Positions 25,101 to 37,127 of a stretch of 64,000 bases of DNA are shown piece after piece. Source of the DNA: Perognathus longimembris pacificus (taxonomy: Eukaryota > Chordata > Mammalia > Rodentia > Heteromyidae); the NCBI RefSeq assembly GCF_023159225.1, contig NC_063172.1, positions 38,937,832 through 39,001,831 on the forward strand, read 5' to 3'. Under the pieces are notes generated by a model. It was not told the origin of the DNA, made no database searches, and saw nothing but the letters and a program-made list of their open reading frames with translations. Each line of letters opens with the position of its first letter. Within the stretch, counting starts at the first letter, position 1. Both the position numbers and the translations under genes were made by a program.

Positions 25101-27500
25101 AAAAGTGTTTTGCAAGTCACTGGTTCTTTGAAACTCGTAATGCATTTCTCCATTGTAACCATGTTAAAAATGACAGATGCACACAAAATTCAATTTGAAT
25201 TATACCTTATGTAGGACCAGGGATGCATAAAATGAAGCACAGAACTAATCAGTGAGACACTGTATCCTAAGGTCCAGTTTAGAGCACCTCGTGCTACAAG
25301 GTGAGGTTGCTATCTCTTTCTCAGCTTCCCAGGCTGGAGCAAGTCCCAGTCAGCAAGAGAGAAACCTCTAGGGCCCATAAATGGCTCCCAAATCTCACCC
25401 CAGAAAGTCCTTCAGAGAAATGCCTTTGGGCAGGTAGTGAATGCTATACAGCTTTCAGAAGTATGGGGTCACAGAGCCAAGCTTCCCACCCAGGCCACCT
25501 GAAGGAATCCTGATTGCTCAGATTTGTGTTTTGCTTTTCCTCTCCACCCATTCCTCCATGATAGTTAAACTCTCTCTATTCCTGGATAACAGTATAAGAA
25601 AAGGCAACTTAATAAATTTTCCTCTTCTTTTGTCTGTCTCATAAGCACAGTCCTTTAATAATCTGCAATAAGGTTTGACTGCTAGAAATAAGAATTTTAA
25701 TTTTTATAGTAATTTATTCTTTATCTTAAGATAACTTTCACAGCTACTACTGTAGACATTTTGAAAACAGAAAAGCACAAAATTAAAGTAAAAATGGCTC
25801 ATAATCCTAACAGTTACCTTATTAGCCTTTATTGAAAGATGCAAATGATTGAATAAGTCTAGAATATAAGACGCAAACACGGCTTTTCTTGATTGCACAA
25901 ACTCTATGACAATATTCCATAGTCTTTCCAGCACTAGCTCCTATCATGAAGCAGGCTGCTGAACCAAGACATGGATTAAGTTAAGAGGCATAGTAGCCAT
26001 CAGTCACAACAAAGCTCAGCTCTGCTAACTGCCTTTGAGCAGCATCCTGTTGCACACACAAACATGCAGTTATACTGCCCTCTAGTGTCTGTCTACTAGA
26101 TGTCATGCAGCAGCAAACAAAATCAGAATCTTTGGAAAGCTGAGATCAAAGGAAAGCCAAGATAAAGTGTGGAAGGAAACAACTAGAAAAGGAATTGTGG
26201 GCATTCAGTGAATTCCCAATATAGAAAAAATAAGTTATTTTTCTTTGTTCTCTACTCCCAATTCTCTTCAACATAGTATGGAATCTGGTTTGTTCCTTTG
26301 TTTTCATTCTCACTATGATTATCCCTGTAAAGAAAATTATCATTCCCATACAGCTATAAAGAAAGACTTCTGTGCATGTTACAAATACTTGAGTTTATGC
26401 AAAGAATGTCAGTCTAATTCAAAATAGGAATCTAAATTCTAGAAAGAGAATAAACTCCTTAAAAGGAAATGTTAGATAACATCACAGATCACAAGAAAAC
26501 AAAGGAGTATTTGTAAAGTTGTGTTAGATGAGGAACTATTTCTAAGAATTGAAAAAATATTTACCTCCGCACCTCAAAACAAAGAGCCAAATAGATCTCA
26601 GAGGGATGAAGGTAAAATTAAAATTGTTTTAATTGCATGGAAAATTAAAGTGGATCGTCATCAAATACATGATGCATTTTCTAATCTGAAATGTAGATTG
26701 TTTGGAGTATCTGAAAATAAAAACTTTCCTGTTAAAGAATAGAGCAGGGACACATGAACAGTTAAAATCTGTTTATTATTCACACCTATAGAATGCATGA
26801 AAAGCTTATACAAAGAGAGGACAAAGATAATGACTTCAAAAGCTGTAGCACTTAACAAGTGGGAAAAGGGTGGCCAGTAAGTAGATATCACATTTTCAGC
26901 TTAAGAGTAACAAAAATCAGCTCATTAAAATTACATGCCTTTTCTTGGCCTGCCAAATTAGTAGAAGTGTCTTTTAAAAAAAAAAAAGACTATTCAATGC
27001 TGGAAAAGGAAGATAAAACATAAGCCTTCTCAAGCAAAAATAATATTTCTTCAAAAAAGCCATCAGCAAGTTAGCAGGATTCTTAGACATAGCCATGCCC
27101 AAAAATATCCAATGCTACTATTTGCGAGAATATATTCTAAGGAATTATTCTGGTGTGTATGAAGTCTTCATGGTAAAAGATGTTGCAATATCTATTAAAA
27201 GCACAACATTGTACCTATAATACAAGATGTGGCTACACCTTAATACACAGAGAGAACAATGCAGAGTCTCGCTGACAGACTGCCATGCTTTAGAACAAAT
27301 TACAGAATCACTGAGCCTGTCACCCTTCAAAGGTGATAATAGGATTTTGCTGTGTAGACAAAGCCCCAGGACAGTTCATGCAAGCCTCAAGCATTCCTAC
27401 TTTTCACGTCAGAGTGCCTTAAAAATAGTACTTTCTACCATCCAAAGAAAGAATCTTAAGATAGATATGTAAATGTGATTATTATTAAAATCTTTACAAA
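22181..27500. other. mostly unique sequence
   Basis: No gene was recognised. A small antisense B1-like remnant is possible at 22763-22806 (GCTGAGATTCCAGGAGTCTA). A T run followed by G residues lies near 24400, and a CTCF-like motif at 26075-26088. The short open frames scattered here lack domain-like features. Confidence 0.6.
26075..26088 (-). promoter_or_regulatory. candidate CTCF-binding motif
   Basis: The minus strand reads ACACTAGAGGGCAG, one base from the common CTCF core CCACTAGAGGGCAG. The call rests on motif similarity only. Confidence 0.3.
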
Positions 27501-27502
27501 GT

Positions 27503-27689
27503 TTGGGGCTTGAAATCAGGTTCCAAATTATCACTCAGCACTGAGTCATGCCTCTAGTTCCAGGTTTTTGCTGATAAGTTGGTACAGAGTCTCTCAGGTT
27601 TGCTGCCCTCTGGCTTCGAATCTCCATCCTCAGATCTCAGCCTTCTGCATGGCTAGAATTAGAGGCATGAACCATCATTACTCAGCTTA
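27503..27689 (-). mobile_element. old B1-Geo-type SINE
   Basis: Antisense Geo/ID-like text (GGGGCTTGAAATCAGGTTCC, then GAGTCATGCCTCTAG) is followed by antisense B1 text (CTTCGAATCTCCATCCTCAG, then GGCTAGAATTAGAGGCATGA). It is strongly decayed. Confidence 0.65.
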
Positions 27690-27867
27690 AAAAAAAAAAA
27701 CAAAAGCCTATGAGATGGTTACTAGCAACAACAAAAAGATACAAAGTTGTATGTATGTATAGAACAAAGACTTTATATGCACCAAAATGTTAATAGCTTT
27801 TTAAAAAAAATTTCTAATCCTTTCCTTTTTCTATAATCCAAATCTTCAATAATGACTACTTATTTTA

Positions 27868-28052
27868 AAAAATTTTTAAAAAATTGAGGGGAAGAGGGAG
27901 GGGGGTATGAGGAACGAGGTAACAAATGGTACAAGTAATGTATCCAATGCCTAACGTATGAAACTGTAACCTCTCTGTACATCAGTTTGATAATAAAAAT
28001 TTGAAAAATAAATAAATAAATACATAAATAAATAAATAAATAAATAAATAAA
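27868..28052 (+). mobile_element. 5'-truncated LINE-1 3' end with AAAT tail
   Basis: GAGGTAACAAATGGTACAAG and GAAACTGTAACCTCTCTGTAC match the L1 3' UTR at 36070-36150. The segment ends in an (AAAT)n tail at 28005-28052. Only the last ~130 bp of the element plus the tail are present. Confidence 0.82.
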
Positions 28053-28224
28053 TTGAAAATCCTTAATGGAAACATCCCTAACAAAGGAACAAAGGAATTT
28101 GAACATACTATAGCAGAAATGATCACTTCCAAGTAGTTATCTGTCAAATTATTGTTAAATAAAATCTTCTACGAGGTGACATGGTTCATTGTACAGTATG
28201 CTATGGTGCTGTAGTCTGCCTCTT

Positions 28225-28620
28225 TTTTAAATTTAATTTTATTGTTACATATGTAAGGTAGTGAGACTTCTTATCAAACTTACTACCTCCTCCCTCATTT
28301 TTCTCCTACCTCTCCTCTTCCTCCATCCCCAGCCCCAAAGTTGAACAATTAGTTTACAACATATTATCTTGTAAGCATCACTATTGCATTGGTTCACCCT
28401 TTGTCTTTTGTCTCTCCATTTTGATGTTCCCCCTCGCTTTCCTAATTCAGATAAACGTATATACAATACCCAGGGTACCAAAATGAAATATAGTGACAAC
28501 AGGGCTAAAACATAGGGAAGAAAAACGTGATGACAAAGAAATAATTTTACATAGTACATTAAGAATATGATCATATAAGATGGTGCTAAGCAAAATGAAC
28601 TCCAATATATGGAAACAAAT
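28225..28620 (-). mobile_element. LINE-1 3' end with 5' inversion
   Basis: From 28225 to about 28560 the minus strand matches the L1 3' UTR seen at 35785-36170 (ACATCAAAATGGAGAGACAA). From about 28566 to 28616 the plus strand instead matches the adjacent upstream part, 35700-35755 (GATGGTGCTAAGCAAAATGA). The orientation switch is the pattern left by twin priming. Confidence 0.7.
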
Positions 28621-31600
28621 GGTTTTTTTATTTTTTTATTGTTTTACTCTACATTACTTAAGCAGTGCACAGAGGGCTCATCTTCAAAGATCAGGAAGTT
28701 ACCTGTTCAGATGAGAGGTGGAGTGGAAATTGTACTAGAAAAGTTCTGGATTGTACTGGAAGGTTCTGGATTGGCTTCCAAAATCTGCCTTGTCTGCCCC
28801 CAAGTTATAAAGTTACAGATTATTATAAATACTAGAGCCTAATATGGATTTCAAAAAATATTTCAACACTAAAAGAAATTAAATCTCATAAACTCTGTAA
28901 TATTAAAATTTAGGCACATTTGAGAATTTTAAATTTTTGAAGTTGTGCTCCATGTTCTTTATTCTTAAACCTGCCAAAGACATTTTTTTCTACAGGTAGG
29001 ACTAGTTGAATCTAAAAGAAGAGTGGGATAGATATTACATGCAAAATTTTCAAGTTGGATAATTGTGAACTCCTAGCAAGTAAAAGAGAAAAACAAGCTT
29101 ACTTTCCTACAGAAAATAAATAAATAAAACATTCGACAAGGCTGAGGAGGCAAGAATTTTAGTACCTGTTATATTATTTACACTTAAACTATATTTAACA
29201 TGATGTTACATATAAGGATTTAGTAAAAGAATGAAGTGTGTACTAGAACTTCTGATTTTAAACCTCAATTACCAAAATATTTCAACATTGGTTATATTAT
29301 AGGATTCATGAGATTTAATTTTTTCAGAGTTGAAATCTTTTCTAAAATGCATATTGGGCTCTAACAATAAAAAATCCAAAGCTAATTATAAAAATTAGGA
29401 ATTACTCAAAACAACGTCTCTTTATCTTACTACTTCATCTACTTTGGGGGTATTAGTTGTCATTTTTATTATTACTGGACTTACTGGAAGTAGGAAAATA
29501 AAGAGAATCGAATTTTAAAAAGTTAATCTCTTTGAATGAAGCAGAGGTACATTGTAAATAGAAAATCAAAATAGAGAAAGAAGTTGTACTCTTTAAGGAA
29601 AAAAAATAGCAGATTTTTACTTTACTTATCATTTAAACACAGCTAAGATAAAAATATTCATTATGAAAATTTCTTAGCTGCAAATTTTCAAACATTTAAA
29701 TAAATGATACCGAGTATGTAAGTATTTGAAAATGGAAAGCAATATACTTTAATAATTTTCAAGCTCTCATATAAATGCTTCATTCAGAGTTGAGTTAATC
29801 ATTAACACTCAGCAAAACAAAGAACAGAGCTTTAGATCTATCTATTATTTAAGTGAAATAAACCAATAAAAATATTCTCTTTTATCACATATTGCTCTTA
29901 GGTTATAGTGATTTGTTTTGGAAATGTTTAGACTTCCTTTTCTTGAAAATGCAAGGAAATATGTATAGCAATTAATTGTTCTCACGTCACTAAAAGAAAC
30001 TGAACATGTTTAAATTTCATGGAAGTTTTGTTCCTTTATTTGGCTTGATTTGGATGAAAGAAAATAAGGGAGAAAGGATAAGAGGAAAGGATAGTAATAA
30101 CAGAAAGGAAAAGTAAAAGGAAGGAAGAAATTAAGAAGGGATGGCAGGGAAACAACGAGAAAGAGGAAAACCTAGGTATGTATAGGAAGGCTAGAGAAGG
30201 GAATGGAGGACCAAGATGGGGAAGAAACGAAGAAGAAAAGCAGGAAAGAAGATAAACTGAACTTTTAATTCCAAATGACTCTTCTCAGGAAGCCTAAGAA
30301 AGAAAATGAAAGTGGAAGATTATGAGCAGTGGTCAAATACAATACTTCCAAAGCCCTATCAACTTAGAGAGAGGAATATATTCTAACAAATTTGCAGTTT
30401 GGGACAATAAGAGATTTTGTTGCTTTCAGCAATTTTCATTTGCTTGTTGCAAAAATCAGTCACATTATCTGTTCAGGGCCAATATCTCTACAATACTCAA
30501 CAAGAATCAATGAATACCAATTTTGTTAGAATTATAAGAATATACAATATATTAGCACTTGATCATCTTAGTGCTATTATTTATCTGCAAATTTAGGCCC
30601 GGTTCATTTACACTTCATGAACCAAGCACTACAGCAACGTCAGAAAATAATGAACATTATTTTTACAATATGTATTTTATAATCTACGGGTTACAGCAAA
30701 AAAAAATAAATAACTCCTCAGGTTTTAAAGAAATTAAGAATTATGCTTTCAGAAGAAAAATAAACTTGTATTCCACTTCACTGAGCTTCAAAATCTAAAG
30801 AAGTATCCAAATAATCACTTCCCGTCATTAATTGCTAATTGTAGGGAAACAGTCATTAGCTGATTATACAATACAGGATTTTAGAATATACCAAAAAATA
30901 GAAGAGTAAGGGTATATACAGAAGAATTTAGAATATGAAATTTCAAACAAAATATTAAGAAAGGAAGTGAATAAGAGAGAACAGGACTATATTTCCGCTG
31001 TAACAAACAGTCTTTACAAACTTATTGAAAAATTTCTGTAATCTGGCCTGGTGCAGCATTCAACTGTGAAATCGTTAAAATTTATCATCATCACCCACAG
31101 AGCTCCTTGACTTCCTCAGCTCAAAACTTTCCTTCTTTTCAAACTTTTATCTTTTTCTCATTGGAAATCCCAACTTCCTAGCGCCTCTTGTAACAACCCA
31201 CCTCTTTCCCACTAACCAACTCTCACCCCAACATCTAAATCTGCTTCAAGAAATAAAATAATCTGGGTAGTTTGAATCTTGGTGCAAATAATGTGCTAAT
31301 TCTCAGAAAGGCAAAACAAGTTTAATTCTGTATGTGGAGCACAAAGCTTTACCCTGTTTAAAAAAATTAATGAAATCTAACACATGGTGAAATGTGAGTT
31401 GTCAGTGGAACTGCACTCCATAGACAACACTTTTCTCCATTAATAAAAATGTTTTCTTGCCCCAGTCGAACACTCCAATAAGTTTGAGCTTGAAAAATGC
31501 TCTCTATTCCACTCCTAAAAGATAACTACCATCATCCATGATATCATAGTAATATTCACACAAATGTCATTTTTCCCTGATGAAAATAATATTTATATTT

Positions 31601-32040
31601 TATTTCTAAGGAAGCTCTAGGTAACAAATGACATTTAGAATTATGTTTATTTACAAATACTTTGAATCTCATTTAATAGGGGGAGGGTGAATTAATTTCC
31701 AAAGAGAGATATGGCCTAAAATCAGGAAACTAAAATTCATATAACTCTGTCAAACCTTCCAACAGCATTAGAAGATGTGGGTTTCTTGGTGTTCTTAAAC
31801 CATAATCACAGAGAACTCTTTCTTTTCTTTGATAACATGCATTATTTTGTACAGCAGTGTTCCATTGGAATATTTCCACAGATGAATATAATATACTTTG
31901 ACCATATTCTCCTCTTCTACTTCCTTTCATATCTACTTTCTTTCTTACTACATTATCGCCTACTTATTTTTACAATTCTATGAGTATCTTTATTTATATT
32001 ACTTTCATTTATATTACATATACATTCATAATATATTTTG
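28621..32040. other. unique AT-rich sequence with a purine-rich tract
   Basis: No gene or mobile element was recognised. About 200 bp at 30050-30260 is almost entirely A and G on the plus strand. Confidence 0.6.
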
Positions 32041-32044
32041 ATGT

Positions 32045-32515
32045 TTTTGTGATGGTATTGAACTCACTGCCTCATTCTTCCTGAGCCGCCACTCTTTCAC
32101 TTGAACCATGACTCCAGCACTTTTTTATGGTGGCTACTTTTTTTTGCCATTCCTGGGCCTTGAACTCAGGGCTTGGGCTCTGGCCCTGAGCCTCTCTGTG
32201 CTCAAGGCCAGTACTCTACCATTTGATCCACAGTGCCATTTCCCACTTTTTCTGTGTATGTGGTACTCAGGAATTGAACCCAGAACTTCATGAATGCTAG
32301 GCAAGCATTCTACCACTAAGGCACATTCCCAGCCCTAGGTTGGCTCTTTTCAAGGCAGGATATCACTTTATGCCTTGGCTAAGATCCTCCTGCTCATGCT
32401 TCTCATGTCACCAGGAATAACAGGCATGTGCAACTACAGCTGATCATTGGTTGAAATGTATTTCCTGATCTTCACCTCCTGAGTAACTGGGTTTGAACCA
32501 CTGGTGCTTGGCTTA
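32045..32515 (-). mobile_element. old B1/ID composite SINE interrupted by IDL-Geo
   Basis: The ID-like part lies at about 32045-32128 (antisense CACTCTTTCACTTGAACCAT). B1-like parts lie at about 32348-32515 (antisense ACCAGGAATAACAGGCATGT, then CCTGAGTAACTGGG). An IDL-Geo splits the two. Confidence 0.7.
32138..32337 (-). mobile_element. IDL-Geo SINE nested in an older SINE
   Basis: Antisense Geo and ID head with a short T run at the left end. The flanks GGTGGCTACTTTT and GGTTGGCTCTTTT are a decayed TSD. Confidence 0.88.
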
Positions 32516-32548
32516 ATTTTATCATTTCTTTCTCTTTCCTTTTTCACT

Positions 32549-32618
32549 ACTAGGGTGCAAACCCAAGGTCTGATCTTGCTAGACAACCATTGTACCATCA
32601 AACTGCATCTCCAGTCCT
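32549..32618 (-). repeat. ID-type monomer
   Basis: CTAGGGTGCAAACCCAAGGT ... CATCTCCAGTCCT is a decayed antisense ID head. Confidence 0.6.
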
Positions 32619-32869
32619 AGAATGGATTGTTAAACATAATTTTTGACCACTTAAAAAATAAAAATAGCCTAACATTTTCCAGTATTCCAGTAAGCTTCTC
32701 GGAGGCAAGGTCTTCAGCATTCTATCTCTAGAATCAAGTGAAAAGCCTACTATATCAATAGAGGTTTATTGAGGGAATGAGTGTGATGAATTTCCTAAAT
32801 AACTGGTTGAGGAAGAAATGTATATAACAAAAAAGTATCTGTTACTAAGTGAACAATTAAGTAACAGTT

Positions 32870-33480
32870 GCTAAATTTGTAATGTTATGCAACCATCATC
32901 TCTTCTTTCAAAATGTTTCCAAGTTTATCAAGTAAAACCTTGTACCATTGAACAGTTTCTCATGGTATCGGTAACTTTGAATTCCGGTGTCCACCAGTAG
33001 ATGTTCTGTGTTCATTTATTTATGTATTCATCTAGAATGCAAATGGAATCACACAATATGTGTCCTTTTGTGTCCATCTTCCTTCACTTACCCTAGGTTT
33101 TTAAGGTTCATCAATGTTGTGGCCTGTATCAACACTTCATCTTTTTGATGGACAAAAATAAATATGTCCTATGGTAATGCCACACAGTATGTAGGAGAAA
33201 TAAATGCTATCATTTGTTATTCTCTTTTCCACTAATGGATATTGGGCCGTTTCCATCTTTTGGCTATTGTGAGTAGTGTTGTTAGGAACACATGGGTACA
33301 TGTCCTTGTTTAAGGCGTTGTTTTCAAATTATTTGTAGTATGTTCCTAAGGAGTTGGATTTGGGGGGCATAGGATGAAGCTATGGTTAATGTTTTGAGGA
33401 ACTGCCATAATGTCTTTCACAATGACTTAACCACCTTGTTTCTCAACAATGACACAAACAAAGCTTTCAATTTCTAACTA
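32870..33480 (-). mobile_element. old mammalian LINE-1 (L1M-type) 3' fragment
   Basis: The plus strand reads AATGGAATCACACAATATGT, then a TTGGCTATTGTGAGTAGTG segment and GAGGAACTGCCATAATG. These are the well-known antisense L1M 3' ORF2/UTR phrases (GGAATCATACAATATGTG; TTTGGCTATTATGAATAATG; GAGGAACTGCCAGACTG). It is highly diverged. Confidence 0.82.
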
Positions 33481-33783
33481 ACATTGCTAACATTGATTTT
33501 CTTTCTTTTTTTTCAATTTAAATATATATTGTTGTGAAGCAGCCCTTCTGAGTCATAGATTTTAAAACATGAAACTGTTTTTTAAAACATATTAAGTGAC
33601 TTCACTGAAAAGCTAATAAAGCTTATGTTCCAGAGCCCTGCTCAGAAGACCTTATGCTGAAATGACAACTCAAGACTTTCTGTTCTTTTCCTTTTGTTAA
33701 AGTTCCCAAACTCTTTGTCAGGTTGTATCAGTGAAAAGGACTTGGATACCAAGGAAGATGATTGAAGATGAATGTGGTCAAAG

Positions 33784-34120
33784 TGTATGATTCAATTAGG
33801 TAACTGATGGAAGGAATGTCATGCAATCTCCAAGCAGGAGAGAAATTTATTCTGAACTGCTGCCCCTGCCCCCAGTGCATGGTTGAGACATAAGGCTAAA
33901 AGCTGCTTGGCAGGGGCTTATCTAGGGAAGGGAAGGGAGAGACCCTGTGGCCCTGGTAAGGGAAGGTGTGGACACACCAGATGCAAATGTGACCTCAGAT
34001 AAAGGGGGAAAGTAACTGCCTCCTGGTGTTCCAGTTACATAGTTAACACAGGTACTGGGTGGAGACTTAGACAGAAGTAGGGGTGGAGTCTGCACAGGTA
34101 GGTGCCTTCCCAGGTGTACA
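33784..34120 (-). mobile_element. diverged LTR related to the solo LTR at 14397
   Basis: The minus strand aligns along most of its length with the 14397-14714 LTR. Shared phrases include AAGTCTCCACCCAG, GGAGGCAGTTAC, TGAGGTCACAT and CAGCAGTTC followed by AATAAA and TTTCTCTCCTGC. Ends read TGTACA and CATACA on that strand. No TSD was found. It is older than the plus-strand relative. Confidence 0.75.
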
Positions 34121-34919
34121 TTTCAGCCATTTAATAATTATGAAAAGGGGCCCAGATTCCCTCTGGCTACGTCCTGCTAGCAAGGGACATCTGCATTGGG
34201 GGTAAAAGGCAGAGATGTAGTTCCTTCTGGGTGAAGAGAGAAAGCAGCAGCTGTCCATTGGTAGTAGATGAGCATCCTTGAAATCTGGAATAAATCTCAT
34301 GAGTCAGGGGCTGGATAACAATAAAGATATTAGAGAGCACACAAACTGCAAAGGGAAGTATTTTCAGGGGAGAAAATTAAAAATTGGATGACTTGGCTAG
34401 TTGAGCTGGTTCCTTTTTCCTATGTTCCAGGAAGTCCTGGAGTTGAAAAGTGTCCCTAGATACTTCTGACTTCTGGGAACTGGGTAGGGGAGAGCATGGT
34501 AGACCAGTAAGCAATCAGAAGCTGGGGCTGGGATTGGAGTGGTTAAGGAGCCTGACAGGAGGCCTTGGTGAATGTCTAGATTACAGACTGTGTATGGGAG
34601 ACCCAGGAAGCTGCCAAGGCTAATAGCCCTGAGTATAAGACTCACTATAAGTACATATATCAGGTAACAAAGGCAAGAATTTAAATTCCTGTCCAGTTAG
34701 AAGGTACACAAGTATGGACATTAGATGGACAAGCTTAAATATTTCTGTTGATCTCCTGACTCTGATTCATTTTGAAAGGGTGTATGTAGAGTGACCCCAT
34801 TTATGATATGACATCATCTCTTCTAACTCCTCTCCAGAATCCCTCATTCCCTGAACTGACTGGCTGCCAGGGGTCTACTTGCTCCTTGCTGGAATTGCCT
34901 GTGCCAGTTGACATTTCTT

Positions 34920-35150
34920 TTGTCAGTCACCGGGTTTGAACTCAAGGTCTGGGCACTGTCCCTGAGCAGTTCTGCTCAGGGCTAGTGCTCTCCCCTTCAA
35001 GTCACTGTGCCACTTCCAGTGTTTGGCTAGTTAATTATAGATAAGAATCTCTTGAGCAGTACTTTCAGCCTGGATCTTTGCTGATTAGTTATGAGATGGA
35101 GTTTTAGAAGGAGTATTCTGTCTGGGCTGGGTTTGAACTACAATCAAGGG
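34920..35150 (-). mobile_element. B1-Geo-type SINE within the ERV segment
   Basis: CGGGTTTGAACTCAAGGTCT, then CACTGTCCCTGAGCAGT and a CTAGTGCTCTCCCC segment are antisense Geo. The following antisense B1-like text reaches GGGCTGGGTTTGAACTACAA. The same insertion is present at 43860-44080. Confidence 0.7.
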
Positions 35151-35252
35151 AGTCTTTGCCACAAAAACCTTTTTGTTTAAATTTCTAATTGAAGCAAGAA
35201 GGAGACCAATAGGAATAGAACTTACCTGTAATTTATGAAGAATTGACCAACA

Positions 35253-36195
35253 TGGGAATGTAAACTTGTTCAGTCACTCTGGAAAGTGGTATGGAGATTC
35301 TTCAGAAAGCTAAACATAGAGCTCCCCTATGACCCAGCAGCCCCACTTTGGGGCATCTACCCAAAAGATTACAAACAAGAACACACTAAAGCAACCAGCA
35401 CAATGTTCATCACAGCACAATTTGTCATAGCTAAAATATGGAACCAAACCAGATGCCCTTCAGCAGACGAATGGATCAGGAAAATGTGGTACATATACAC
35501 AATGGAATTGTATGCCTCTATCAGAAAGAATGACATCATCCCATTTGGAAGGAAATGGAAGAACTTGGAAAAAATTATACTAAGTGAAGTGAGCCAGACC
35601 CAAAGAAACATGGACTCTATGATTTCCCTCATAGGGAATAATTAGCACAGGTTTAGGCTAGTCACAGCAGAGGATCACAAGGGCCCAATAGCTATGCCCC
35701 TATGAACACATAAGATGATGCTAAGTGAAATGAACTCCATGTTATGGAAATGAGTGTTATATCACTGTTGTAATTACTTTCAACATGCCATGTGAAACCG
35801 TAGCTTCTTTTGTTGATGATCATCTTGTATCCCCTTCTTGTGGTTGTCCAGGTGCTATCACTGTATCTCATCTGAGTAGCCTGGATACTGTATATACTGG
35901 TATTAGAACTAGGGAAGTAAAAGGAAATATCAAAATCGAGAGACAAAGAATAAAAAGACAAATGACTCCAAAAGCAATACTTGCAAAACCATTTGGTGAA
36001 AACCAACTGAACCACTAACTCATAGGGGAAGAAGTGAAGGGGGAGGGGGGAGGAGGGAGTGAGGGAGGAGGTAACAAATAGTACAAGAAATGTACCCATG
36101 GCCTTACATATGAAACTGTAACCCCTCTGTACATCACTTGGACAATAAATGAGTAATTATTATTTTTAAAAAAAATTTAAGCCAAAAAAATAAAG
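35253..36195 (+). mobile_element. 5'-truncated LINE-1 with target-site duplication
   Basis: Contains the C-terminal end of ORF2 (35286-35645, a 119-codon open stretch with NIELPYDPAAPLWGIYP and FVIAKIWNQTRCPSADEW) and a 3' UTR ending in an A-rich tail. It is flanked by GAATTGACCAACA (35240-35252) and GAATTTGCCAACA (36196-36208), a 13-bp TSD with two differences. The related ERV copy at 44149-44161 shows the uninterrupted site. Confidence 0.92.
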
Positions 36196-36906
36196 GAATT
36201 TGCCAACAAATTTTTGCCAGAGTTCTCCAATGACAAAACTCAGTAGATGTAATGAGAGTTTAGAACATATATAACCTGATTTCTGGTGACCCTAACACAA
36301 AGTAGGTTGTTTCTATCTATTAAACTAGAACAACGAAATGTCTTGAATTATTTGGGGAATAGGGAAAGGAGAGTGATAGAGAAGGGAGAATTGATTGGAA
36401 TATAATATAAAAATGAGTGGTAATTTAACAGTAAATCCTTCCCTGTTTAAGTAATGAATGTAAGCTAATACAAGAAAGAAAGAAAAATTAAAAGGCCTGA
36501 AAATAATACAAAATTTGACATTCCTCTTCCTCCTAGCAAATAAAGATGCCTACTGCTCATGGCTATAACAACCCCATACCTACCTCCAGCATTGGCACTG
36601 AAGTCTTTTGTCACCAACAGCGATATTCATATTTAAAAGCTTTAAGCCAGTATCTTACTACCTGAGTAAAAACCTAGCGTTATAAGATTCCTAATAATTT
36701 CAACTGCCAATCAATGTAAAATACTACAAGTTTGTGTTATTGCATAAAAGATAAATATAATTTTCCAGTTTCTCCAAGAATTCAGGTACAATTCTGCTGA
36801 CAATTATCTCTTCTCAAATATCAATTTATTTTTTAAAAAAGCAGATCCATAAGGTGTTTGTAGTACTTTAACAATGTCATCTCTTACATTGCATTTGCAT
36901 TTTCTT

Positions 36907-37114
36907 TTTTTTTTTTTGCCAGTCCTGGGGCTTGGACTCAGGGCCTGAGCACTGTCCCTGGCTTCTTCCCGCTCAAGGCTAGCACTCTGCCACCTGAGCC
37001 ACAGCGCCCCTTCTGGCCATTTTCCATATATGTGGTGCTGGGGAATCGAACCAAGAGCTTCATGTGTAGGAGGCAAGCACTCTTGCCACTAGGCCATATT
37101 CCCAGCCCCATGCC
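36907..37114 (-). mobile_element. young IDL-Geo SINE with perfect target-site duplication
   Basis: Full-length antisense copy, GCGGGAAGAAGCC subtype. Identical 13-bp repeats TTTGCATTTTCTT lie at 36894-36906 and 37115-37127. Confidence 0.95.
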
Positions 37115-37127
37115 TTTGCATTTTCTT

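Larger units (their letters stand above)
34610..36300 (-). mobile_element. partial ERV internal region, interrupted by a LINE-1
   Basis: From about 34650 to 35252, and again after 36208, the sequence is homologous to 43600-44175 within the larger ERV. Shared text includes GATCTCCTGACTCTGATT, an AATAGGAATAGA stretch and GAATTGACCAACA. Both copies contain the same Geo-type SINE segment. No reading frame survives. Orientation is taken from the better-preserved copy at 42594-46685. Confidence 0.65.

Noticed and set aside
28245..28574. 109-codon minus-strand open frame
   Set aside because: It lies in an L1 3' UTR fragment with an orientation switch and has no protein features.
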